A program made the translations under genes and the position numbers. Of a stretch of 64,000 nt of DNA, positions 47,305 to 55,607 are shown piece after piece. This stretch comes from Lysobacter defluvii IMMIB APB-9 = DSM 18482 (lineage in GTDB: Bacteria; Pseudomonadota; Gammaproteobacteria; Xanthomonadales; Xanthomonadaceae). The stretch covers positions 62,001-126,000 of the forward strand of contig NZ_AUHT01000008.1 of NCBI RefSeq assembly GCF_000423325.1, in the 5' to 3' direction. Below the pieces are notes generated by a model. The model saw only the letters and a program-made list of their open reading frames with translations, was not told where the DNA came from and searched no databases. The stretch's first letter is position 1. Each line of letters begins with the position of its first letter.

Positions 47305-49868
47305 GCGGCGCGCCCGGGACCTGGCGCGGCCTGGGGGCCGCGGGCGTGCTGCGCGCGGCGTGGCGGCAGACCCGCCGCGACCTGAAGGCGGGCGAGGTGC
47401 GGATCCTGCTCGCCGCGCTGGTGCTGGCGGTGCTCGCCGTGACCACGATCGGCTTCGTCACCGACCGCGCCCAGCGCGCGCTGGCCATGGAGGCCAACCA
47501 GCTGCTGGGCGGCGATGCGGTGGTGAGTTCGGAGCGGCCGATCGAAGGCGCGATCGCCGAGGCGGCCAACGCGACGGGCCTGCGCCAGGCGCGTACCGTG
47601 GAACTCAACAGCATGATCCGGGCCGGCCGTGGCGAGTCCGCGCGCCTGCAGCTGGGCGAGCTCGCCGCCCTCGGCGAAGGCTTCCCCCTTCGGGGTGCGT
47701 ACCGCGTGGTCGGCGCGGACGGCCGCGAGACCGCGGCCGGATCGGTCCCGTCCCCCGGCACCGCCTGGCTCAGCCGCGCCGGCGCGCAGACCCTGGGCGC
47801 GTCGGTTGGCGACACCGTGTCGGTGGGCGAGCTGGAACTGCAGCTCGCCGCGCTGGTGACCGCCGAACCGGACGCCGCGCTGGATTACTTCAACGTCGCC
47901 CCGAGGGTGTTCCTGAACCTGGCCGACCTGCCGGCGACGGGGCTGGTGCAGGAAGGCAGCCGGATGCGCCACCGCCTGGTGGTGGCCGGTGATGCGGCCG
48001 CGGTCGAGCGGTTCACCGCCACCGCGAAGGAAGCGCTTGGCCCGCGGCAGCGGATCGAGACCATCGCCGATGCGCGCCCGGAAGTACGCTCGGCGCTGGA
48101 TCGTGCCGGGCGCTTCCTGCGCCTGTCGGCGCTGGTGTCGGTGCTGCTGGCGGCCGTTGCCGTGGCCATGGCGGCGCGCCAGCACAGCGAGCGGCACCTG
48201 TCGGGGGCGGCGGTGATGCGCTGCCTGGGCACCAGCCAGGCGACGCTGGCCGGGATCCACCTGGGCGGGCTGGTGATGCTCGGGCTGCTGGCCGGGACGG
48301 TCGGGGTGGTGCTCGCCTTCGTCCTGCAGTGGGCGGTCGGCTTCTGGCTGGCGCCGGTGCTGGGACTGGAGATCCCGCCGGCGGGCTGGCAGCCGGCGCT
48401 GGCCGGCTACGGCGTCGGGCTGCTGGTGCTGATGGCGTTTGGCGCGCCGCCGGTGCTGGCGCTGCGCAGGGTGCCGGCGCTGCGGGTGATCCGCCGCGAC
48501 CTGGACGTGGCCGAACCCTCGGCGTGGCTGGTGGCCCTCGCCGGGCTGGGCGGACTGGCGGCCCTGCTGTGGTGGCAGGCCGGATCGGTGGTGGTCGGCA
48601 CCGCGATGCTGGCCGGGTTCGCCGCCGCCTTCCTGGTGCTGGCGCTGCTGGCCTGGGGGCTGGTCCTGCTGGTGCGGGCCCTGCGCACTCGCCTGCGGGG
48701 CCCGTTGCGGTACGGGCTCGCCAACCTCGGCCGCCGCCCGGCCACCAGCATCGCCCAGGTCGCCTCGCTGGGGCTGGGCCTGATGGCGCTGTTGCTGCTG
48801 ACCTTCGTGCGCACCGACCTGCTCGACCGCTGGCAGCTGCAACTGGCCGAGGAAGCGCCCAACCGCTTCATCATCAACGTGCAGGACGACCAGGTCGGGC
48901 CCGTCCGCGAGTTCATCGCCGGGCAGGGCGTCGGCGAGCCGGTGCTGTTCCCGATGGTCCGGGCGCGGCTCGCCGCGCACAACGGCGAGGCGGTCCGCGT
49001 CCCGGAAACCCCCGCCTCCGGGATCGAGGATCCGGAGGAGCGGCGTGCCCGCCGCCGGGCCACGCGCGAGTTCAACCTCTCCACCGACGGCCCGCTGCGC
49101 GACGACAACCGCGTGGTCGCCGGCGAGTACTGGGGCGAGCGCGTGCCGGCATCCCCCGAGATCTCGGTGGAGGCCGGCTATGCCGAGTCACTGGACTGGG
49201 AGCTGGGCGACCGGATCACCTTCGACATCGCCGGCCAGCGACTGGAGGCGACGCTGACCAGCCTGCGCGAGGTCGACTGGGAGAGCTTCCGCCCGAACTT
49301 CTTCGTGCTGGTCTCACCCGGCGCGCTGGACGGGTACCCGGCCAGCCACATCACCGCAGTGAGCGTGCCCCCGGAACAGTCCGGCTTCACCGGCGCGCTG
49401 GTGGAGCGCTTCCCGAACCTGACCGTCATCGACATCGACGCGGTGCTGGAGCAGGTGCGCGGCACCGCCGACCAGGTCTCGACCGTGGTCGAGGTGGTGT
49501 TCTGGTTCTCGATCGCCGCCGGCGTGCTGGTGCTGATGGCGGCGGTCACGGCCAGCCAGGACGAGCGGCTGCGCGAGGGCGGGGTGATGCGCACCCTGGG
49601 CGCCAGCCGGTGGCAGCTGCGGATGGCCCAGGCCTCCGAGTTTGCGGCGATCGGTCTGCTGTCCGGGCTGGTCGCGGCATTCGCCGCCTCCGCCCTGGCC
49701 GGCGTGCTCTCGACCCGGGCATTCGACCTGCCGTGGGAGCCGGACTGGGGCATGGCCGCGGCCGGCGCGCTGGCCGGGCTGGTGGCGGCGCTGGTGGCCG
49801 GGCTGCTGGCCACCCGGCGGGTGCTGGACGCCCCGCCGTCGGTGGTGCTGCGGGAGCTGGACGCGTAG
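47301..49868 (+). CDS. YbbP-type FtsX family permease
   Basis: 855 residues. One N-terminal helix (ILLAALVLAVLAVTTIGFV), a periplasmic domain, a cluster of helices at about 270-510, a second large periplasmic domain (520-725) and three C-terminal helices (730-845). The arrangement and TLGASRWQLRMAQASEF near the C-terminus are typical of YbbP-like permeases. Partner of the preceding ATPase; possibly acts on lipid or acyl-chain substrates in the periplasm, as suggested by its link to TesA. Confidence 0.9.
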   Translation: MSGAPGTWRGLGAAGVLRAAWRQTRRDLKAGEVRILLAALVLAVLAVTTIGFVTDRAQRALAMEANQLLGGDAVVSSERPIEGAIAEAANATGLRQARTVELNSMIRAGRGESARLQLGELAALGEGFPLRGAYRVVGADGRETAAGSVPSPGTAWLSRAGAQTLGASVGDTVSVGELELQLAALVTAEPDAALDYFNVAPRVFLNLADLPATGLVQEGSRMRHRLVVAGDAAAVERFTATAKEALGPRQRIETIADARPEVRSALDRAGRFLRLSALVSVLLAAVAVAMAARQHSERHLSGAAVMRCLGTSQATLAGIHLGGLVMLGLLAGTVGVVLAFVLQWAVGFWLAPVLGLEIPPAGWQPALAGYGVGLLVLMAFGAPPVLALRRVPALRVIRRDLDVAEPSAWLVALAGLGGLAALLWWQAGSVVVGTAMLAGFAAAFLVLALLAWGLVLLVRALRTRLRGPLRYGLANLGRRPATSIAQVASLGLGLMALLLLTFVRTDLLDRWQLQLAEEAPNRFIINVQDDQVGPVREFIAGQGVGEPVLFPMVRARLAAHNGEAVRVPETPASGIEDPEERRARRRATREFNLSTDGPLRDDNRVVAGEYWGERVPASPEISVEAGYAESLDWELGDRITFDIAGQRLEATLTSLREVDWESFRPNFFVLVSPGALDGYPASHITAVSVPPEQSGFTGALVERFPNLTVIDIDAVLEQVRGTADQVSTVVEVVFWFSIAAGVLVLMAAVTASQDERLREGGVMRTLGASRWQLRMAQASEFAAIGLLSGLVAAFAASALAGVLSTRAFDLPWEPDWGMAAAGALAGLVAALVAGLLATRRVLDAPPSVVLRELDA

Positions 49869-49871
49869 CGC

Positions 49872-50138
49872 TCAGCGGGCGTCCACGCCGCGGACGACCT
49901 CCTCGGCGTTGAAGCGGCGCGCGTAGTCGCGCTCGTCGGCGATGCGTTCCGCTTCCTCGTCGGGAAGCCCGGGGGCGGCGTAGACCGCGTAGGCGATGTC
50001 GCCGTTGCTGCGGCCGACCTGGTACAGCCGGTAGCGCGGCTGGCCGCCGCCAGTGTTCTCCGGGTAATGGATCGGCGGCTCGCCGTCCATGTCCAGCTCG
50101 CTGTTGTCGATCGTCCCGCCGACGAAGAGTGCGCGCAT
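49872..50138 (-). CDS. Conserved-looking hypothetical protein
   Basis: 88 residues from ATG 50138, preceded by AGGAGC (an upstream in-frame ATG at 50183 lacks one). The sequence starts MRALFVGGTIDNSELD and contains YRLYQVGRSNGDIAYAVY, a compact alpha/beta-like pattern with no signal peptide. I do not recognise the family. It is convergent with the ybbP-type gene, 3 bp between stops. Confidence 0.65.
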   Translation of the reverse strand: MRALFVGGTIDNSELDMDGEPPIHYPENTGGGQPRYRLYQVGRSNGDIAYAVYAAPGLPDEEAERIADERDYARRFNAEEVVRGVDAR

Positions 50139-50225
50139 GGCGTGCTCCTGAAATGGACCCGGCACCAGCGTGGCCGCGACCACGTTGGCGGCCGATGAAG
50201 CCGGTGTTGCCGGCGCGGCAAGGGC

Positions 50226-50462
50226 TCAGCCGTAGCGCTTCTGGCAGTGGCCGCAGGCGAAGGCGCGGCGCTGCTTCTTCCCCAGCTCCGCGTGGTACTC
50301 CAGCTTGCGTCCGCATCGCGGACACTCGGTGCGCGTGTGCACCTGGTAGTGCTTCTTGCGCTCGATGCCGGCGCGGCTGTTGCCGCCGACCTCGCGCACG
50401 GTACGACCGCTGAACTTTTCCGCCTGCTGGCGCAGGATGACGAGGGAAGGGCCTTCGGGCAT
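50226..50462 (-). pseudogene. Internally deleted Fpg/Nei-type DNA glycosylase
   Basis: The 78-codon frame joins both ends of a formamidopyrimidine/endonuclease VIII-type glycosylase. Residues 1-29 (MPEGPSLVILRQQAEKFSG, with catalytic Pro2 and Glu3) match the start of such enzymes. Residues about 34-78 match their C-terminus, including the zinc finger CPRCGRKL...CGHCQKRYG. About 180-200 residues between (helix-two-turn-helix and most of the catalytic domain) are missing, without a frameshift. Start and stop are intact, so a small zinc-finger protein could still be made, but glycosylase activity is very unlikely. No strong ribosome binding site is seen. Confidence 0.78.
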
Positions 50463-50545
50463 GGGCGCAGCCTGCCGGGGCGCGGGTCGGCGGCGCGTGC
50501 ATGCGCCCCGTTACACTGCCGCACCTGCCATCGACAGCTTTCCAA

Positions 50546-51601
50546 GTGACCGGGAACGACGACCTCCTCGAGACCCTGCTGCTGCCCTTCGACCAGCGTG
50601 CGCTCACCTGGCCGGAAGACGGCGGGGCGCTGTTCCTTGGTGCCCGCGCCGGTGCGCCGCTGCAGCGCCGCCCCCTGCCCGGGCTGGTGTGCGCGCAGGA
50701 CTTCCGCCCCGAGGTCGACGCGCTGCGGCGTGCCGGCCTGCCGCTGGTCGATGCCGCGGACGGGGGCCGTTATCCGCTGGTCCTGCTGCTGCCGCCGCGC
50801 CAGCGCGAGCGGGCGCGCACGCTGTACGCCAGTGCGCTGGACCGGCTGGCGCCGGGTGGGCGGGTACTGGCCTGCGTGGCCAACAACGAAGGCGCCCGCT
50901 CGGCCGAAGAGGACCTGCGAACGCTGGCGGGACCGCTGTCGAGCCTGAGCAAGAACAAGGCGCGTGCGTTCTGGACCGGGCCGCTGGACGGCGCAGGCGA
51001 TTCCGCGGTGGACCAGACCGTGCTCGCCGAGTGGCGGGGTCTGGATGCGCCACGCGAGGTCGCCGGCGGGCGCTTCCGCAGCCGGCCCGGTGTGTTCGCC
51101 TGGGACCGGGTCGACCCGGCCTCGGCGCTGCTCGCATCGCATCTGCGCGCGGGCCTGAAGGGCCGTGCCGCGGACCTGGGCGCCGGGTTCGGGTACCTGT
51201 CGGTGGAACTGCTGGAACGCTGCCCGGGCATCACCGCGCTCGACCTGTACGAGGCCGACGCCCGGGCGCTGGAGCTGGCGCGCGGGAACCTGGCGCCGTT
51301 CGCCGACCGCGCGCAGCTGGGCTTCCACTGGCACGACGTCACCACCGGGCTTCCCTCGCGCTACGACGTGATCGTCAGCAACCCGCCGTTCCATGGGCAG
51401 GGGCGCGCGGAGCGCCCGGACCTGGGGAGGGCCTTCATCGCGGCCGCGGCCGCGGCGCTGGCCCCCGGCGGCTCGCTGTGGCTGGTGGCCAACAGGCACC
51501 TGCCGTACGAGGCGGCGCTGGGCAGCGGTTTCGACCAGGTCGAGACGGTCGCCCAGCGCCAGGGCTTCAAGGTGGTGCACGCACGCAGGGGGCGGCGATG
51601 A
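50546..51601 (+). CDS. RsmC/RlmG-type rRNA guanine methyltransferase
   Basis: About 351 residues from GTG 50546 (an ATG at 50501 would precede a likely -10 box, TACACT at 50512-50517). The N-terminal half is the diverged, substrate-binding MTS repeat. The C-terminal half has AADLGAGFGYLSVELL (SAM motif I) and the catalytic SNPPFHGQG, as in RsmC (16S m2G1207) and RlmG (23S). Length equals RsmC (343). It overlaps rsuA by 4 bp, which favours a 16S rRNA role. Confidence 0.82.
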   Translation: MTGNDDLLETLLLPFDQRALTWPEDGGALFLGARAGAPLQRRPLPGLVCAQDFRPEVDALRRAGLPLVDAADGGRYPLVLLLPPRQRERARTLYASALDRLAPGGRVLACVANNEGARSAEEDLRTLAGPLSSLSKNKARAFWTGPLDGAGDSAVDQTVLAEWRGLDAPREVAGGRFRSRPGVFAWDRVDPASALLASHLRAGLKGRAADLGAGFGYLSVELLERCPGITALDLYEADARALELARGNLAPFADRAQLGFHWHDVTTGLPSRYDVIVSNPPFHGQGRAERPDLGRAFIAAAAAALAPGGSLWLVANRHLPYEAALGSGFDQVETVAQRQGFKVVHARRGRR

Positions 51602-52308
51602 AGCTGGTCCGGCTGCTGGCGAACCTGGGCTACGGCAGCCGCCGGGAGGTGGCCTGGCTGTTTCGCGAGGGGCGGGTCACCGATGTCGACGGCGAGGTGC
51701 TGTACGCGGACGACCGGGTCCCCCACGAGCGCGTCCTGCTCGACGGCGAGCCGCTCGACCCGGCGCCGGGCATGGCCCTGGTCCTGCACAAGCCGGTGGG
51801 CTACACCTGTTCCACCAAGGATCCGGCGCGGGTCATCTACGACCTGCTGCCGCCGCGCTTCCGCCTGCGCAATCCGGTGCTGTCCAGCGTGGGCCGGCTC
51901 GACCGGGAGACCAGCGGCCTGCTGCTCATGACCGACGACGGCCAGCTGCTGCACCGGATCATTTCGCCGAAGGCCGCGGTCGCCAAGACCTACGAGGCGA
52001 TCCTTGCCGAGGACCTGCGGGGCGACGAGGCGGCGGTCTTCGCCAGTGGCGAACTGATGCTGGAGGGCGAGAAGACCCCGCTCGCACCGGCCATGCTGGA
52101 GGTGCTCGCGCCCCGGCGCGCGCGGCTGGTCCTCACCGAAGGCCGCTACCACCAGGTGCGGCGGATGTTCGCCGCGGTCGGCAACCACGTGGAGGCGCTG
52201 CATCGGTCCAGGGTCGGCCAACTGGTGCTGGACGGGCTGCCCGAGGGCGAATGGCGGCTGCTCGGCGAGGGCGACCTTGCCCGGGTGTTTGCCCAACCCG
52301 GCGGGTAG
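51598..52308 (+). CDS. rsuA: 16S rRNA pseudouridine synthase, RsuA family
   Basis: 236 residues, ATG 51598 overlapping the methyltransferase stop. An S4-like N-terminal domain (MKLVRLLANLGYGSRREVAWL) is followed by the synthase core with the catalytic Asp in VGRLDRETSGLLLMTDDG and the family's EGRYHQVRRMFAAVGNHV. RsuA makes pseudouridine 516 in 16S rRNA. The TAG stop lies in the left end of a REP-like element. Confidence 0.9.
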   Translation: MKLVRLLANLGYGSRREVAWLFREGRVTDVDGEVLYADDRVPHERVLLDGEPLDPAPGMALVLHKPVGYTCSTKDPARVIYDLLPPRFRLRNPVLSSVGRLDRETSGLLLMTDDGQLLHRIISPKAAVAKTYEAILAEDLRGDEAAVFASGELMLEGEKTPLAPAMLEVLAPRRARLVLTEGRYHQVRRMFAAVGNHVEALHRSRVGQLVLDGLPEGEWRLLGEGDLARVFAQPGG

Positions 52309-52402
52309 GGCGCAATAGGCGGAACGCCGTATTGCGCCGGATATCGGGCGTGCATCGTAGTTCGCCATTCGGCGCAATACGCTTTCGGCTATTGCGCCCT
52401 AC
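52305..52402. repeat. 98-bp REP-like double palindrome between convergent genes
   Basis: The ends GTAGGGCGCAATAG (52305-52318) and CTATTGCGCCCTAC (52389-52402) are perfect inverted repeats. A second inner pair is GTATTGCGCCG (52329-52339) and CGGCGCAATAC (52370-52380). Each arm can also fold on itself (GGCGCAATA with TATTGCGCC). It contains the TAG stops of both rsuA and the DUF1415 gene. A relative is at 12686-12734. Confidence 0.88.
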
Positions 52403-52950
52403 GGGTCGTCGGGAGCCAGGAGGGCGTGGTAACCGGCCGCGCCCAGGCGTTCCATCGTTGCGATGTTCCGGTCGACGATGACGTCGGGGTCGGGGTAGGC
52501 CGCCACGGCGCGGTCGATGCTCGCCTCGCGCAGCAGGTGCAGCATCGGGTACGGCGAGCGGTTGGTCAGGTTGCCGGGGTCATCGGGATCGGTACCGGCG
52601 AAGCGGTAGCCGGGATGGAAGCTGGCGACCTGGATCTCGCCCTCCAGGCCCAGCGCGTCCACCGCGGCATCGGCCTGGTCGAGGAAGTCGTTGTAGTCGC
52701 CGAAGTCCTGCAGGACGTGCGGATGGACCAGCAGGGTGGTGTCGACCACGCGGGGATCGGTCTCCGCCAGCCACGCAAGCTCCTCCGCGAGCTCCTGCAG
52801 CAGCGCGTCGGCGGTGGTCGCCTCGCTGAGGACGTAGCGGACCTGGTCCTTCACGTGCACCGCCTTGGCGAACGGGCACAGGTTCAAGCCGATCACCGCC
52901 CGCTCCAGCCAGCGGCGGGTGGCGGTGATCGGGTCCGCGTCGTGGTTCAT
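52399..52950 (-). CDS. DUF1415 family protein
   Basis: 183 residues from ATG 52950. Typical DUF1415 blocks: TRRWLERAVIGLNLCPFAKAV, VDTTLLVHPHVLQDFGDYNDFL, ASFHPGYRFAGTDPDD and NRSPYPMLHLLREAS. The family is widespread in proteobacteria with no known function; the conserved Cys in LNLCPFA may be important. It ends inside the palindromic element and is followed upstream by yajQ on the same strand. Confidence 0.88.
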   Translation of the reverse strand: MNHDADPITATRRWLERAVIGLNLCPFAKAVHVKDQVRYVLSEATTADALLQELAEELAWLAETDPRVVDTTLLVHPHVLQDFGDYNDFLDQADAAVDALGLEGEIQVASFHPGYRFAGTDPDDPGNLTNRSPYPMLHLLREASIDRAVAAYPDPDVIVDRNIATMERLGAAGYHALLAPDDP

Positions 52951-52986
52951 CGGGTGTCCGTTGCGGCGAGCGTCGGCTGGCGGCGC

Positions 52987-53469
52987 TCAGTCGCGGAAGT
53001 TCTCGAACTGCAGCGGCAGTTCGAATTCCTGGCCGCGCAGCAGGGCGATGGCCGCCTGCAGGTCGTCGCGCTTCTTGCCGTTGACCCGCAGCTTGTCGCC
53101 GTTGATCTGGCTGTCGACCTTCAGCTTGGCTTCCTTGAGGGTGGCCTGGATCTTCTTGGCCAGCTCGCGTTCGATGCCCTGCTTGACGGTGATCTTCTGC
53201 CGGGCGCCGGCGACGTTCGTCTCCACGTCGCCGAACTCCAGGCAGCGCACGTCGATGCCGCGGGCGATCAGCCGCGCGCGGAGGATGTCGGTCATCTGCT
53301 GGAGCTGGAAGTCGCTCGGCGCCGACTGGGTGATCACCCCGTCCTCGAGCACGAAGCGGGCGTCCACGCCCTTGAAGTCGAAGCGGTTGCCGAGCTCGCG
53401 GTTGGCCTGGTCGACGGCGTTGGTCAGCTCGTGGCTGTCGACCTCGGAGACGATGTCGAAGGAGGGCAT
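52987..53469 (-). CDS. yajQ: YajQ family cyclic-di-GMP-binding protein
   Basis: 160 residues from ATG 53469, matching YajQ length (163). Sequence begins MPSFDIVSEVDSHELTNAVDQ and includes NRFDFKGVDARF and LKVDSQINGDKLRVNGKKRDDLQ. In Xanthomonas campestris a YajQ protein binds c-di-GMP and controls virulence genes through a transcription factor. The gene lies 36 bp upstream of the DUF1415 gene and may be cotranscribed. Confidence 0.95.
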   Translation of the reverse strand: MPSFDIVSEVDSHELTNAVDQANRELGNRFDFKGVDARFVLEDGVITQSAPSDFQLQQMTDILRARLIARGIDVRCLEFGDVETNVAGARQKITVKQGIERELAKKIQATLKEAKLKVDSQINGDKLRVNGKKRDDLQAAIALLRGQEFELPLQFENFRD

Positions 53470-53559
53470 GGCGGGTTCCAGTGAGGGCTGCCGGCAAGGT
53501 TAGCCCAGCGTTCGGGTCGCTGCCCGTATGCTGGGCGGTCGTTCACGCGCCGGTCCCCG

Positions 53560-54492
53560 ATGCCCCTCGCCCCGCAAACCCGTGCCGCGCTGGCCATGCT
53601 CGCGGCGGTTGCCTCCTTCGCGTTCATGGACGCCGGCCTGAAGCACCTGGCGGCCAGCTACCCGCCGATGCAGGTGGCCGCGCTACGCGGTGCCGCCTCG
53701 CTGCCCTTCATCCTGGCTTGGGTCGCGGCAACCGGGGCCTTCGCCACCCTGTGGCGCGTGCGTTGGGGTCTGCAGGCGTTCCGCGGGCTGACCTCGGTGA
53801 TGATGATCGCCTGCTTCGCCTACGGGCTGGCGCGGATGCCGATGTCGACGGCGTACACGATCTTCTTCATCGCCCCGCTGCTGATCACCGCGCTGTCGGT
53901 GCCGCTGCTGGGCGAGAAGGTCGGGCCCAGGCGCTGGACCGCCATCGTGGTCGGCATGATCGGGGTGATGGTGGTGATGCGCCCGACCGGCGAGGGCGCC
54001 CTGAGCCTGGCGGCGCTCGCGGTGGTGCTGGCCGCCACCGGCTATGCGGTCAGCGCGATCACGGTACGGGTGCTGTCGCGCACCGATTCGACCGCCTCGA
54101 TGATCGTGTGGCTGCTGTTCTTCCTGGCCCTGGGCGCGGGCCTGCTGGCCTGGCCGGACTGGGTGCCCATCCGCCGCGCGGACGCATGGGTGATCGTGGG
54201 GCTCGGACTGGCGGGCGCGATCGGCCAGTACGCCCTGACCGAGGCCTTCCGCACCGGCGAGGCATCGCTGCTTGCGCCGCTGGAGTACACCGGCCTGGTC
54301 TGGAGCCTGCTCCTGGACCTGATGATCTGGGGCGTCCTGCCCGACTCGGTCACCTGGATCGGCGCCGGCATCATCGTCGCCAGCGGCCTGTACCTCCTGC
54401 GTCGCGACCGGATCGTGCATGCGGGGGATGCGGATCCGCCGCCGCCACCCGGGACGCTGGGGGGAGATGAAGCGGGAACGGGGAACAGGTGA
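53560..54492 (+). CDS. EamA/DMT-family permease
   Basis: 310 residues, ten hydrophobic segments in two EamA repeats (residues about 8-140 and 150-288). Features: AAVASFAFMDAGLKHLA, FFIAPLLITALSVPLLGEKVGPRRW and APLEYTGLVWSLLLD. Members export metabolites or act as S-adenosylmethionine/nucleotide-sugar type carriers; the substrate is unknown. The last codons (GTGNR-stop) are derived from an intergenic GGGAACAGG repeat, so the C-terminus is probably not conserved. Confidence 0.88.
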   Translation: MPLAPQTRAALAMLAAVASFAFMDAGLKHLAASYPPMQVAALRGAASLPFILAWVAATGAFATLWRVRWGLQAFRGLTSVMMIACFAYGLARMPMSTAYTIFFIAPLLITALSVPLLGEKVGPRRWTAIVVGMIGVMVVMRPTGEGALSLAALAVVLAATGYAVSAITVRVLSRTDSTASMIVWLLFFLALGAGLLAWPDWVPIRRADAWVIVGLGLAGAIGQYALTEAFRTGEASLLAPLEYTGLVWSLLLDLMIWGVLPDSVTWIGAGIIVASGLYLLRRDRIVHAGDADPPPPPGTLGGDEAGTGNR

Positions 54493-54755
54493 GGCGGGAA
54501 CAGGGAACGAAGGGGCGGCCGTTGCCGCCTTTCGTCCCGTGATCCCGCCTCGGCTCCCCTGACTTGGTGGAGCGGGAACGGGGAAAGGTGAAGCGGGAAC
54601 AGGGAACGAAAGTTCGGCATTGCCCCGTTCCGCCCTGGTTCCGCCTACCCCCAGGTCCTCTACACCGGAACCTGATGAGGCCTTACAGGAAGGGAACGCC
54701 GTCGCGGCGACCGCGGCCTCTCGTTCCCTGTTCCCTGTTCCCGGTTCCCGCTCCT
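54471..54755. repeat. GCGGGAACAGGGAAC repeat cluster
   Basis: A roughly 43-bp unit beginning AGCGGGAACGGGGAA occurs at 54471-54513 and again at 54571-54612 (direct repeat, 100-bp period). An inverted version (CGTTCCCTGTTCCC) lies at 54722-54750, just before the stop of the convergent beta-barrel gene. The first copy covers the 3' end of the permease gene. Nothing else is seen in this interval. Confidence 0.8.
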
Positions 54756-54759
54756 CCCA

Positions 54760-55386
54760 TCAGAACCTCGCGCCAATCCCGACGCCGATGATCACCGGGT
54801 CCGCCTCGGCCTCGCCGACCGTCTCCCCGTTGACCATCACGTCCGAATCGCCGTGCAGGTAGCGGATGTCGCCGCGGGCGAACCAGTGCTCGCTGAGCTT
54901 CACGTCGGCACCGACGGTGGCCATCGCGCCCTTGGCGGTCTCCACGCCAAGGCGCTCGCCGGCCAGCGCGCCGGTGGGCTCGACGGTCTCGCCGTCGTAG
55001 TTCATCTCGTAGTAGCCGAGGCCGACGAACGGACGCACGGTCTGCTCGCTGGTGCCGAAGTGGTACTGGCCACTCAGGGCGTAGGGCTGGGCGTCGACGC
55101 TGCCGACCTTCCCGCCCGGTCCGGTGACGCGATGGCCGAACTTGTCGGCCGCGCCCCAGGCTTCGATGGCGATGTTGTCGGTGGCGTACCAGCTGGCGCT
55201 GAGGGTGGCGGCACCCTCGCCGTCCAGGTCGGCGTCGAGGCCGTCGATGGTGGCGTCACCGGTCGGCTCGCTCAGCGCGTAGCCGCCGACGATGGCGAAG
55301 CGGTTGTCGCCGGAATCCTGGGCCATCGCGGCCGGCGCGATGGCAATGGCACCGATCAGGGCAAGCGTGGAGTGGATGCGTTTCAT
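54760..55386 (-). CDS. Small outer-membrane beta-barrel protein
   Basis: 208 residues from ATG 55386 with GGAGGTCC upstream. Signal peptide STLALIGAIAIAPAAMAQD. Alternating strands through the mature part (FAIVGGYALSE, AATLSASWYAT, VRPFVGLGYYEMNYDG, HWFARGDIRYLHGDSD) and the terminal IIGVGIGARF ending in Phe mark an eight-stranded barrel of the OmpW/OmpA-like class. It is likely an outer-membrane porin or structural protein. Its stop lies next to a repeat cluster. Confidence 0.82.
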   Translation of the reverse strand: MKRIHSTLALIGAIAIAPAAMAQDSGDNRFAIVGGYALSEPTGDATIDGLDADLDGEGAATLSASWYATDNIAIEAWGAADKFGHRVTGPGGKVGSVDAQPYALSGQYHFGTSEQTVRPFVGLGYYEMNYDGETVEPTGALAGERLGVETAKGAMATVGADVKLSEHWFARGDIRYLHGDSDVMVNGETVGEAEADPVIIGVGIGARF

Positions 55387-55546
55387 GGGGGACCTCCGAT
55401 TGCGTTCTTGTAGTCGTGGGCCGGCGTTTCCACACCGGCGACGACACGCTATCGGGGCCTGTCTGAACCGCGCTTGGGCAGGGCGGAACCGGGCAGGGCG
55501 GAGGTTCACCGTTGTTTTCGTGGCGTCAACGCGCCAAGGCGGATGC

Positions 55547-55576
55547 TTGGCGCTCCGCCGGACAGCGGCCCACAAT
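55547..55576 (+). promoter_or_regulatory. Possible promoter of aceF-lpd
   Basis: TTGGCG (55547-55552), 18-bp spacer, CACAAT (55571-55576), 32 bp before the aceF start. Both boxes are moderate matches. Confidence 0.4.
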
Positions 55577-55607
55577 AGGGGTCTTTCGTGCATGGCAGGC
55601 CCCCCAC

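Noticed and set aside
50501-50545. ATG 50501 as start of the RsmC-like methyltransferase.
   Set aside because: A likely -10 box (TACACT, 50512-50517) lies inside this segment, and the family-like sequence begins at the GTG 50546.
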